In this document: piece by piece, positions 1-5,929 of the stretch | How the letters are laid out: each line of letters starts with the position of its first letter | Position numbering within the stretch: the first letter of the stretch is position 1 | Source: an uncultured Acidobacteriota bacterium | Lineage (GTDB): Bacteria > Acidobacteriota > Terriglobia > Bryobacterales > Bryobacteraceae | NCBI GenBank assembly: GCA_937952345.1 | Contig: CALFYN010000911.1 | Coordinates: 1 to 9,240, forward strand | DNA: 9,240 nt | Direction of reading: 5' to 3' | Notes under the pieces: model-generated | Seen by the model: the letters and a program-made list of their open reading frames with translations, nothing else | What the model was told of the DNA's origin: nothing | The model's database searches: none | Program-made: the position numbers and the translations under genes

Positions 1-1
1 G

Positions 2-67
2 CGCGGCCACATTCTGGACAAGTTCGCTTACGCGAACTGGAGCCGCCAGGATGCCGCCACCCGCTAG
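2..67 (+). pseudogene. Upstream piece of the NYN-domain gene, ending in an in-frame TAG
   Basis: Frame 2 is open from the window edge to a TAG at 65-67 and encodes 21 residues that include AYANWSRQDAATR. This resembles the segment of LabA-like NYN proteins that lies just before the part encoded from position 68, where family members commonly show an 'AYANW/AYADW' stretch followed by a charged helix. The frame is identical to that of the downstream gene and the stop is followed immediately by ATG. The simplest reading is that 2-1255 was one gene now carrying a nonsense codon, or that the TAG is a sequencing or assembly error for a sense codon such as AAG or CAG. The true gene start, with the first NYN acidic residue, lies outside the window. 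Confidence 0.6.
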
Positions 68-1255
68 ATGGCGGAAAACGCGGTGCAAATGGTGCAACGC
101 AACCCTTCCCCCCGCGGCGACAAAAACGGTGCGGACATCAACCTCGCCCTCGATGCCCTGGAAATGGCTTTCACGCACCCGCATGTGAATGCCTTCGCCA
201 TCATCAGCGGCGACAGCGACTTTATCCCCCTCGTCAACAAACTGCGCGAGTTCGGCAAACGTATCTTCGTGGTCGGCGGCAAAGCCTTCACCAGCACGAT
301 CCTCCAGCAGAACTGCCACGAGTTCATCAGCTATGAAGCCCTGATGGATGCCCGCGGCGAGAAGGTCACCGTTTACGAACAGCGCCGCGAGGAACCGCGA
401 CGCGACGAGCCTCGCCGCGAAGAACCCCGGCGCGACGATCGCCCCCGTGACGAGCGCCCCCACGACCGTCCACGCGAGGAACGCCGCGACGACCGCCCCC
501 GCGACCGCGACGACAAGCGCGACAAGTTCCAGCGCACCCGCCCGGCCCCGCTCGAGCTTTCCATCGCCATGCCGCTCGTGGAACGCGCCCTCCAGGTTCT
601 CGAGCGCCGCGAAGTCAAGCCGCAACTCGGCTTGCTCAAGTCCACCATGCTCCAGCTCGATCCCGCCTTCAGCGAAAAGGCTTACGGATGCAACAGCTTC
701 TCAGAGTTTGTGGACAAGCTCAAAAAAGCCGGCCTCGTCGAGGCCAAGGGCCACGGCGGCCACTACACCATCGAACGCAAGGGTCCGGTCGGACCGGTGG
801 TCAAGCCCGAAGAGGCTCTGCCCACCTTGCGCGAAGTCCTCGAAATCCACCGCCTCGAAATGGAAGATGGCCGCCCCGCCGATCAGCTCCAGTCCTGGCT
901 TTCCGAAGAGTTCCCCCACTTCGATTTCAAGACCTACGGCTTCCAGCAGTTCTCTGAGTTTCTGACCTTCGCCCAGGATAGCTTCGTCGTGCGCCTGGAA
1001 CGGGATGAAGGCGGCGCTACCGTCTACCTCGGCGCCGAGTTCTATCCGCCCGCATTGCCGCCCGCGCCCGAACCCGAACTCATCGAGGAAGAGGACGACG
1101 GTCCGCAACCCTACGTGGAAGGCCAGCCGACCATGATGGAGCCCAATCCGCCGCCGCCCAAGCCCGCTCCCGTCCGCAAGCGCGCCCCCCGGAAAGCGGC
1201 CGATGGCTCCAAGCCCGCACGCAAGGCTGCCCCGCGCCGCAAGAAGGGAGATTAG
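68..1255 (+). CDS. NYN (LabA-like) domain protein with two OST-HTH-type domains; N-terminus cut off by a stop
   Basis: Putative cytoplasmic RNase or RNA-binding protein. Residues 1-95 match the C-terminal two thirds of a LabA-like NYN (PIN-fold) nuclease domain: DKNGADINLALDAL at 18-31 and SGDSDF at 47-52 carry acidic metal-site residues (Asp23, Asp29, Asp49, Asp51). Residues 106-152 are a low-complexity Arg/Asp/Glu/Pro linker. Residues about 163-237 look like an OST-HTH/LOTUS winged helix, ending GGHYTIER, and residues 250-322 look like a second, more diverged copy. The tail to residue 395 is Pro-rich, then Lys/Arg/Ala-rich, a likely nucleic-acid contact. NYN plus OST-HTH is a known architecture tied to RNA metabolism. 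The ATG at 68 directly follows an in-frame TAG and has no good Shine-Dalgarno sequence, while NYN-like sequence continues upstream, so 68 is probably not the ancestral start. The first NYN strand and its Asp are missing from this ORF. Two nucleotides separate it from ridA, indicating an operon. Confidence 0.8.
   Translation: MAENAVQMVQRNPSPRGDKNGADINLALDALEMAFTHPHVNAFAIISGDSDFIPLVNKLREFGKRIFVVGGKAFTSTILQQNCHEFISYEALMDARGEKVTVYEQRREEPRRDEPRREEPRRDDRPRDERPHDRPREERRDDRPRDRDDKRDKFQRTRPAPLELSIAMPLVERALQVLERREVKPQLGLLKSTMLQLDPAFSEKAYGCNSFSEFVDKLKKAGLVEAKGHGGHYTIERKGPVGPVVKPEEALPTLREVLEIHRLEMEDGRPADQLQSWLSEEFPHFDFKTYGFQQFSEFLTFAQDSFVVRLERDEGGATVYLGAEFYPPALPPAPEPELIEEEDDGPQPYVEGQPTMMEPNPPPPKPAPVRKRAPRKAADGSKPARKAAPRRKKGD
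383..523 (+). repeat. Low-complexity Arg/Glu/Asp/Pro repeat inside the NYN gene
   Basis: Residues 106-152 of the NYN/OST-HTH protein are a run of imperfect 5-6 residue units of the type RREEP, RRDEP, RREEP, RRDDRP, RDERP, then REERR, DDRP, RDRDD. At DNA level this is a degenerate CG-rich repeat built on cgcgac/cgcgag steps. It is coding, in frame, and acts as a flexible mixed-charge linker between the nuclease-like domain and the winged-helix domains. Such tracts expand and contract by slippage, so its length is likely to vary among relatives. Confidence 0.8.
1244..1250 (+). promoter_or_regulatory. Ribosome binding site of ridA
   Basis: AAGGGAG lies 7 nt before the ATG at 1258, inside the last codons of the NYN gene. 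It supports this start and suggests translation from the upstream gene's transcript. Confidence 0.75.
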
Positions 1256-1257
1256 CT

Positions 1258-1644
1258 ATGATCGAGCGTATCTATCCTTCCGACAGCCCCCGGCCTCGCG
1301 GGCCCTATTCCCCGGCGGTCCGCGCCGGGGATTTCATCTTCGTTGCCGGCCAGGGCCCTGTAGACCCCGTCACCAATGAGTTTTCCTTCGGCGATATTCA
1401 GCACGAAACGCGAGTCACACTCACCAACGTGCAGCGCGTGTTGGAAGCGGCCGGAGCTTCCCTCTCCGATGTCGTCAGATGCGGCGTCTTTCTCCGCGAT
1501 GGCAAAGACTTCGACGCCATGAATGCCGTCTATGCCGAGTTCTTCGGAGATACGAAGCCCGCACGCACCACGGTCGAAACGAAGTTCGCTAACCCCACCA
1601 TGAAGGTGGAAATCGACTGTATTGCCTACAAGCCTCAGGCGTAG
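1258..1644 (+). CDS. ridA: RidA family (YjgF/YER057c/UK114) enamine/imine deaminase
   Basis: Cytoplasmic protein of 128 aa, the usual RidA length. RidA enzymes hydrolyse reactive enamine/imine intermediates such as 2-aminoacrylate, released by PLP-dependent dehydratases and lyases, to keto acids and ammonia. Family motifs are in order: GPYSPAV (15-21) with the active-site Tyr17, a FVAGQGPVDP strand (28-37), LTNVQRVLEAAGASLSDVV (55-73), PARTTVE (101-107) with Arg103 at the position of the carboxylate-binding arginine (Arg105 of E. coli RidA), and a VEIDCIA end where Glu118 matches the catalytic-site glutamate. Keeping the Arg argues for the RidA subfamily rather than an Rid group lacking deaminase activity. 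It starts 2 nt after the NYN gene with a strong Shine-Dalgarno sequence, so the two are probably co-transcribed. It converges with a PLP-enzyme gene whose product type could make RidA substrates, though that link is inference. Confidence 0.93.
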   Translation: MIERIYPSDSPRPRGPYSPAVRAGDFIFVAGQGPVDPVTNEFSFGDIQHETRVTLTNVQRVLEAAGASLSDVVRCGVFLRDGKDFDAMNAVYAEFFGDTKPARTTVETKFANPTMKVEIDCIAYKPQA

Positions 1645-1687
1645 GAATTAGGCGAGAGCGGCTTTGAGGACTTCCTTGAGCCGCTTT
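1625..1687. terminator. Stem-loops at the convergent ridA / PLP-enzyme junction (possible weak terminators)
   Basis: Two inverted repeats flank the 3-nt gap between the facing stop codons. The first, 1625-1645, pairs CCTAC+GCC with GGC+GTAGG around a TCA loop, with an AA bulge. The second pairs AGCGGCT (1657-1663) with AGCCGCT (1679-1685) across a 15-nt loop. Neither is followed by a clear T-tract on either strand (only TTT after the second on the plus strand), and both overlap coding sequence. They are candidates for transcript ends but not convincing intrinsic terminators. Confidence 0.25.
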
Positions 1688-2835
1688 GCCACAATCTCTG
1701 CGTCGCCAGGCTGCGCAACCCACGTATTAATGACTAGCGAATCGCGCCCCGAGGGCGTGACCTCGATCGACGGCTCGCCTTCGCGCAGTTTCGCCATTAC
1801 GTCGCGCACGCTGATCTTGCTGAAATCCCACTTCACGTGCAGGTGGGGCACGCGATTGGCGATGGCCGGCAATTGAATTTCCGTCGTCACCCCGGGAAGC
1901 GATTTCACCGCCGCCGCGATCACGTTCACCCGCCGCTCGCCTTCTTTCATCTCCGCGGCATGGTCGCGCTTCATGTAGTTCTCAAGCGCCACCATCATCC
2001 CCAGAATCTCTTCCTTGTTCACCTTGCACCCGCGCCCGACGCTGTCACTGTTCGGTGACACGTTCATCTTCGCCGCCTCAATCAGATCCTTGCGGCCGAG
2101 CAGCAGGCCCGCGCTTTGCGGCCCGCGAATATTCTTGCCGCCCGAGAACGTCACCAGGTCGAAGCCCATCTTGATGTACTTGCTCAGGTTCTCCACCGGC
2201 GGCACGTCCGCCGCGGCATCATTGAAAGTCGGAATACCGTGCTTCTTGCCGAGCGCGATCCACTCCGCGATCTTGATCTGGCCGCGCGGATCGGCATCGT
2301 TGAAAAACAGCGCCATGGCCGTTCGTTCGTTCACCGCGCGCTCATACTCGGCCGTCGTCTCAATCTCGATCATCTTCACGCCGGCAGCGCGCACCGCGTG
2401 GTCATAGCCGTAGCGGTGGCTTTTCTGAATCAGCACTTCGTTCTTCATGCCCGCGGAATCGGGCAGGCGCTTGATCTTCTCCGGGTCCTTGCCCGCTACA
2501 CACGCGGCGGTGCCCGCCAGCAGGGCGCCGGCGGCCCCCGACGATACCATCGCCGCTTCGCACCCGATCAGCTCGGCAATCCGCTTGCCGCAGGCGTCCT
2601 GCAATTCATTCAAGCGGACGAAATGCTTCGAGGCGTATTCGATGGCCGCAACCGCTTCCGGCTGCATCAGCGATGCCGTCAGCGTGGTGTAGGTGCCTGC
2701 CGCGTTGATGAAGGTGCGCAGCCCGAGTTCCTTGAAGTAATCACGCTTGGCGGGGACTTTGGCGGCACTGGCGGGCAGCGCCGTGAGCGCGGGCACCGCG
2801 GGAATCGTCTTCAAGAACTTGCGTCGGTTGGGCAT
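1648..2835 (-). CDS. SelA/DgaE-like PLP-dependent enzyme with Tat signal peptide
   Basis: 395-aa fold-type I PLP enzyme of the SelA-like group that includes D-glucosaminate-6-phosphate ammonia-lyase (DgaE), often labelled aminotransferase class V-fold. Visible features: SSGAAGA (98-104) as the cofactor phosphate loop, FNDAAAD (204-210) with Asp206 as the likely pyridine-nitrogen partner, FSGGKNIRGPQSAG (230-243) with Lys234 as the predicted Schiff-base lysine, and GRGCKVNKEEILGMM (267-281), typical of this group. The N-terminus reads NRRKFLKT followed by a hydrophobic Ala/Pro/Leu stretch and ASAA near residue 25, a classic twin-arginine signal, so export of the folded holoenzyme to the periplasm is predicted. 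The substrate cannot be read from sequence; ammonia-lyase or lyase/aldolase-type chemistry on an amino acid or amino sugar acid is plausible. The start is supported by GAGGAG 8 nt upstream. It is last in the minus-strand run, 18 nt after FtcD. Confidence 0.85.
   Translation of the reverse strand: MPNRRKFLKTIPAVPALTALPASAAKVPAKRDYFKELGLRTFINAAGTYTTLTASLMQPEAVAAIEYASKHFVRLNELQDACGKRIAELIGCEAAMVSSGAAGALLAGTAACVAGKDPEKIKRLPDSAGMKNEVLIQKSHRYGYDHAVRAAGVKMIEIETTAEYERAVNERTAMALFFNDADPRGQIKIAEWIALGKKHGIPTFNDAAADVPPVENLSKYIKMGFDLVTFSGGKNIRGPQSAGLLLGRKDLIEAAKMNVSPNSDSVGRGCKVNKEEILGMMVALENYMKRDHAAEMKEGERRVNVIAAAVKSLPGVTTEIQLPAIANRVPHLHVKWDFSKISVRDVMAKLREGEPSIEVTPSGRDSLVINTWVAQPGDAEIVAKRLKEVLKAALA
2761..2826 (-). 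other. Twin-arginine (Tat) signal peptide region
   Basis: Codons 4-25 of the PLP enzyme encode RRKFLKT, a moderately hydrophobic Ala/Pro/Leu segment, and an A-S-A-A site. The RR-x-F-L-K pattern is the Tat consensus, and the following 'AKVPAKRDYF' begins the mature enzyme. Predicted by eye only. Confidence 0.7.
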
Positions 2836-2843
2836 GAATCTAG

Positions 2844-2849
2844 CTCCTC
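2844..2849 (-). promoter_or_regulatory. Ribosome binding site of the PLP enzyme
   Basis: On the minus strand GAGGAG stands 8 nt before the ATG at 2835. It fixes the start that includes the Tat signal rather than an internal start after it. Confidence 0.7.
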
Positions 2850-2853
2850 GGCC

Positions 2854-3768
2854 TCAGTCTATCAGATCGCCTAACAATCGGCTCTCCAGAATCTGACGGC
2901 TCTCGAAGTTCTCCACGCGTAGCGCATGCGCCGCCGTCATCGCAAACGCTTTGGCCGGCATCAGGCCGATGATCTCGCTGCCCGCGATGGCCACGCCACG
3001 GGCCGCGGCTTCGCGCTCCACCGCGGCGTACACCACATGCAGCCCGGTGACTTCGAAGTCAGTCAGATTCATCGAAACCTGCGCCAGCCCGCGCGAGGCC
3101 AGCAGCACCCCCATCGCCTTCACGTGTGGCAACCCGCCCGACGAGGCCCGTATCTTCACCGCGATCTCCTGTGCCACCGCCAGGTCGTTTGTCTGGAGAT
3201 TGATATTGAAGGCCAGCAGGTATTTGCGCGCGCCGGCAATCACCGCCCCGGCGCTGGGATGCAGCAGCGGACCGCCCAAATCAGGGCGTTTGCTGGGGTC
3301 CGTCTGCACCTGCACGGCAAGCTTCTCAAATCCCCCGCGCCGCACGTTCTCCAGCCGCCGGCGGTCCTCGCGCAGCGCCGCGGCTTCGTAGAAGTACACC
3401 GGAATCTTCAGTTCGCTCCACACACGCTGGCCGAACTCGTGTGCATACCCGGCGCAATCCTCGAGCGTGGTGTTGAGGACAGGAACGAAAGGAACCACAT
3501 CGGCCGCCCCCAACCGCGGATGCACCCCCTCGTGCCGGCGCAGATCGATGAGCGTGGCCGCCTCCTGCACACCCCGGAACGCGCCTTCCTGCACCGCCTC
3601 CGGCGTCCCCGCGAAGGTCACAACGCTGCGGTGATGATCCGTGTCGCTCTCCTGGCCGAGAATCGCCACTCCCGGAACCGCCGCGATCGCATCCACAATG
3701 CGCGCTACCGTTTCCGCGTTTCTCCCTTCACTGAAATTGGGGACGCATTCAATGATTCGCCGTGCCAA
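2854..3768 (-). CDS. ftcD: Glutamate formimidoyltransferase (FtcD, monofunctional)
   Basis: Transfers the formimino group from N-formimino-L-glutamate to tetrahydrofolate (EC 2.1.2.5), the last step of histidine breakdown in organisms using the FIGLU route. Motifs: RRIIECVPNFSEGRN (3-17), the family N-terminal signature; SDTDHHRSVVTFAG (41-54); HEGVHPRLGAADVVPFVPV (79-97), with His83 at the expected catalytic histidine; and KYLLAFNINLQTND (182-195). At 304 aa it has the transferase domains but no C-terminal cyclodeaminase domain, unlike animal FTCD. The open frame extends to 4209, but the extra part is a shadow of the upstream gene. The best start is the TTG at 3768, with GAGGAG 7 nt before it, giving MARRIIECVPNF. 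This places the start 64 nt inside the end of the HutI-like gene, suggesting translational coupling. 18 nt separate it from the PLP enzyme downstream. Confidence 0.92.
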   Translation of the reverse strand: MARRIIECVPNFSEGRNAETVARIVDAIAAVPGVAILGQESDTDHHRSVVTFAGTPEAVQEGAFRGVQEAATLIDLRRHEGVHPRLGAADVVPFVPVLNTTLEDCAGYAHEFGQRVWSELKIPVYFYEAAALREDRRRLENVRRGGFEKLAVQVQTDPSKRPDLGGPLLHPSAGAVIAGARKYLLAFNINLQTNDLAVAQEIAVKIRASSGGLPHVKAMGVLLASRGLAQVSMNLTDFEVTGLHVVYAAVEREAAARGVAIAGSEIIGLMPAKAFAMTAAHALRVENFESRQILESRLLGDLID

Positions 3769-4538
3769 TAGGGCTCTCCTCGCTCGTACACCTTCACGCC
3801 GCGCTTGTAGACCGCGCGCACCAGATGCTCTCCCAGATGATACGGGATTTGCCGGTAATCGGCGAGGTCCAACAGTAGGAAATCCGCGTAACAGCCCGGC
3901 GCCAGAGCTCCTAGCTCCCCATCCAGTCCAAGTTGCCGGGCCGGACGCAACGTCGCCGCCAGAATGGCCTCTTCCACCGCCGCCCCCTGCATCACGGCTA
4001 TGGCGATGGCCGCGGCCATGCTCGCTGCCAGATGCGTGTGGCCATCGAAGCCCGTGCCGATGCAACTCGTGGGCGGCAACGGACAGGATTGCCACGAAAG
4101 GCATGCCCGCAGTGGCAGAACGGTTTCCTCCACCGTGTCTGTCCGAATCTCCAACCCCTCCGCGCGAGCCGCCTGCATGGGGCGCGGATTGGGCGGAGGC
4201 GATGAGCAAACCAGCAACGTCCCCTGCGCAATCAGGCTGCGTACCCGCTTGCGAATCACCGGCGGGCTGATCGAACCCGCAAACAATTCCACATGCGAGT
4301 CAATGAACGCCGGCAACACCACACAACCCGTAGCATCAATCTGCCGCGCCCCGCGCGCCACTTGCAGATTGCCGATCCGCCGCCAAATACCCGTTTCCCG
4401 GATGCGGCCGTCCTCGATCAGCAGACTGCCATCTTCCAGAATTCCCAGCTTCTCTCTGCCGGTTCCGCCACGGGAACCGCGTGACTCACGCAGTGTCAGC
4501 AACTGCCGGGCCCCGCGCAACAGCACAGGAGCGGCCAT
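3705..4538 (-). CDS. Shortened imidazolonepropionase (HutI)-like amidohydrolase, probably catalytically impaired
   Basis: 277 aa from the ATG at 4538 (an in-frame GTG and TTG lie just upstream). The N-terminus (GSLLIEDGRIRETG at 37-50, then CVVLPAFIDSH at 72-82) and the C-terminus (EEAILAATLRPARQLGL at 189-205, LAPGCYADFLLLDLADYRQIPYHLG at 212-236, VRAVYKRGVKV at 240-250) are clearly HutI/amidohydrolase-like. HutI is normally about 400 aa; roughly 130 residues of the central barrel are missing. The metal-binding His-x-His after 'FID' reads His82-Val-Glu84, no His-Ala-Asp-Glu-type strand is seen, and the usual T-D-F-N-P-G segment is replaced by GFDGHTHLAAS (163-173). It may be a pseudoenzyme or a decaying hutI. 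The frame is open throughout, so it is not an obvious frameshift. It sits 28 nt after cheX and overlaps ftcD by 64 nt; HutI makes the substrate of FtcD, which fits the pairing. Function beyond the family resemblance is not assignable. Confidence 0.75.
   Translation of the reverse strand: MAAPVLLRGARQLLTLRESRGSRGGTGREKLGILEDGSLLIEDGRIRETGIWRRIGNLQVARGARQIDATGCVVLPAFIDSHVELFAGSISPPVIRKRVRSLIAQGTLLVCSSPPPNPRPMQAARAEGLEIRTDTVEETVLPLRACLSWQSCPLPPTSCIGTGFDGHTHLAASMAAAIAIAVMQGAAVEEAILAATLRPARQLGLDGELGALAPGCYADFLLLDLADYRQIPYHLGEHLVRAVYKRGVKVYERGEPYWHGESLNASPISVKGETRKR
3776..3781 (-). promoter_or_regulatory. Ribosome binding site deciding the TTG start of ftcD
   Basis: GAGGAG on the minus strand lies 7 nt ahead of the TTG at 3768 and inside the upstream HutI-like coding region. 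No ATG or GTG in frame sits closer to the conserved RIIECVPNF start, so this site and the family alignment agree on TTG. Confidence 0.65.
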
Positions 4539-4566
4539 CCCCACCAATCTACCAGCTTGCCGCCCG

Positions 4567-5028
4567 CTACTTCTCCAGCATCTCCACAAACGTGATCCAG
4601 AAGGTGCCCGTCGGACCCGCAAACGACTGCCGGTGCACCAGGTTCCCCCCGCAGATCTTCAGCGAGTAGTTGCGCCCCTCCACCACCGTCGGCATCGATA
4701 GCCCCACGCCCGAGGGAATCACCGACTTCAGATTGCCCCCGATCATGTTCACGATTTCCCCCATCGCATCGTGTACGTCGTCCGTTATCCCTGCCGGTTC
4801 CGCAATCGACATCAGCCTCGCCGTCCACCGGCAAGCCTGGCTTTCGCTACACTCCACCAGCACGGCACCCTTCCACGAACCCGCAAAAAAGATCGCCGCC
4901 GTCAGCGTGCCAGGCTGTTGCGACCACACCGCGTCGGCGGGCTGCACCTCCATCCTCAGCATGGTCTGGAAGACGTCCGTTACGATCTGCGCAGTCTCGT
5001 TTTGATAGGCTTCCACGGGAAATGGCAT
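4567..5028 (-). CDS. cheX: CheX-family CheY-P phosphatase
   Basis: 153 aa, cytoplasmic. CheX removes phosphate from CheY-P to end the chemotaxis signal. The ExxN signature that places Glu and Asn at the phospho-aspartate is present as DAMGEIVNMIGGNLKS (87-102), with Glu91 and Asn94, followed by the family-typical LSMPTVVEG (110-118) and a C-terminal WITFVEM strand. Only one such motif is visible, consistent with CheX dimers rather than CheC, which usually has two. The ATG is preceded by an AAGGAGGAGGAG run (minus strand, 5034-5045). The gene follows cheR by 21 nt and is followed after 28 nt by the HutI-like gene. Its place beside cheY, cheB and cheR supports the assignment. A generic 'chemotaxis phosphatase CheX-like' label is the cautious alternative. 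Confidence 0.87.
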   Translation of the reverse strand: MPFPVEAYQNETAQIVTDVFQTMLRMEVQPADAVWSQQPGTLTAAIFFAGSWKGAVLVECSESQACRWTARLMSIAEPAGITDDVHDAMGEIVNMIGGNLKSVIPSGVGLSMPTVVEGRNYSLKICGGNLVHRQSFAGPTGTFWITFVEMLEK

Positions 5029-5033
5029 TGCTT

Positions 5034-5045
5034 CTCCTCCTCCTT
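5034..5045 (-). promoter_or_regulatory. Extended Shine-Dalgarno of cheX
   Basis: The minus strand reads AAGGAGGAGGAG, a duplicated anti-SD match ending 5 nt before the ATG at 5028. It is the strongest ribosome binding site in the window, so the phosphatase may be translated at a high rate relative to its neighbours. Confidence 0.75.
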
Positions 5046-5049
5046 CGCC

Positions 5050-5913
5050 TCACGCAGTACGGTAGAGCACGGCCTGCCCTACAGTCACTCGTTCGTATTT
5101 ATCCGTAATGCTGAGCGTCGTCTCCGCTCCGCCCAGCAGCAAGTGCCCCCCTCGGTGTAATGTGCCGCAGATTCCTTCCAGAATCTTCTTCTTCGTTTCC
5201 TGATCAAAGTAGATCAGCACATTCCGGCAGAACACGACATCAAACGGTCCCATCGTCCGCATCCCATCCCGCAGATCGAATCGCTGGAACCGAACCATGT
5301 TGCGCACTTCGTCCTTCAACTGCCACTCCAGCCCGTGCCGCGTGAAGTACTTCACCAGATACGCCACCGGAAGCCCCCGATTGACCTCAATCTGCATGAA
5401 TCGGCCCTGCCGCGCCCGGTCGAGAATCTGCTCCGACAAATCCGTCCCGACTATGCTGATCCGCCAGTCCCGCAAACCCATCTCCAGCAGCATCATCGCC
5501 AGCGAATACGCCTCCTGCCCGCTCGAACTCGCCGCCGACCAGAAGCTCAACTGCCGGCTCTGCCGCCGCTGCTCGATCAACGGGGGCAGTATCGTCGACT
5601 TCAACGCGTCGTACTGCGCCAGATCGCGGAAAAACAGCGTCTCGTGCGTCGTCATCGCTTCCACAACCTGCTGGCGTAACTCGCCGCCCGATGCCGTGGC
5701 CCGCAGCAGATTGCAGAGATCGTTCAACGTGTCCACCTGCTGCTTGCGCGCCACCGGCGCAAGCCGCGCCTCCAACAGGTAGTGCTTGTCGGCGTCAATA
5801 ACTATCCCGGATTCCCGATAGATGTAGTCCTGCAGAAAACGGTAGTTCTCCGGCTGGATCTCGGTCTTCCTTTGCGCTCCGGTCGGCGCCGCGCCACCGA
5901 TGATTGTCGCCAT
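5050..5913 (-). CDS. cheR: CheR, chemoreceptor glutamate O-methyltransferase
   Basis: Uses S-adenosylmethionine to methylate glutamates on chemoreceptors, opposing CheB during adaptation (EC 2.1.1.80). 287 aa, usual length. An N-terminal helical CheR domain (about 20-85) precedes the SAM-binding domain. Motifs: MTTHETLFFRD (87-97), a variant of the TNETxFFR signature; FWSAASSSGQEAYSLAM (124-140), the SAM-binding loop; GTDLS (156-160), with the acidic residue that binds the ribose; FDVVFCRNVLIYFD (224-237); and GGHLLLGGAET (255-265). No TPR extension is present. Residues 1-20 are extra and probably disordered. It lies 16 nt after cheB and 21 nt before cheX on the same strand. No C-terminal receptor pentapeptide is seen on the neighbouring receptor, so CheR probably docks directly on the methylation helices. 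Confidence 0.96.
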   Translation of the reverse strand: MATIIGGAAPTGAQRKTEIQPENYRFLQDYIYRESGIVIDADKHYLLEARLAPVARKQQVDTLNDLCNLLRATASGGELRQQVVEAMTTHETLFFRDLAQYDALKSTILPPLIEQRRQSRQLSFWSAASSSGQEAYSLAMMLLEMGLRDWRISIVGTDLSEQILDRARQGRFMQIEVNRGLPVAYLVKYFTRHGLEWQLKDEVRNMVRFQRFDLRDGMRTMGPFDVVFCRNVLIYFDQETKKKILEGICGTLHRGGHLLLGGAETTLSITDKYERVTVGQAVLYRTA

Positions 5914-5929
5914 TCTCTTTCTTCACTCC

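Noticed and set aside
65..67. TAG as a recoded sense codon (pyrrolysine or amber suppression)
   Set aside because: TAG is used as the terminal stop of the NYN gene, ridA, cheX, cheY and the HutI-like gene in this window, and nothing here points to recoding.
383..523. Short direct repeats that might suggest a CRISPR array or tandem satellite
   Set aside because: Units are 15-18 nt, imperfect, without spacers, and translate in frame as a charged linker of an otherwise clear protein.
348..965. Plus-strand Ala/Ser/Arg/Pro-rich frame overlapping the NYN gene
   Set aside because: A frame-shifted shadow of the NYN/OST-HTH gene; composition only, no domain.
2116..2874. Plus-strand open frame (252 codons) opposite the PLP enzyme
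   Set aside because: No recognisable motifs; the minus strand carries an intact PLP-enzyme gene with all cofactor residues.
3769..4209. N-terminal extension that would make ftcD a 451-aa fusion protein
   Set aside because: The extra residues are low-complexity Gly/Arg/Ala sequence out of frame with the HutI-like gene occupying the same DNA, while FtcD homology begins just after the TTG at 3768.
4539..4622. Upstream extension of the HutI-like frame into cheX
   Set aside because: The extra 28 residues are Arg/Ser/Gly-rich and overlap the cheX end. Amidohydrolase-like sequence starts after the ATG at 4538.
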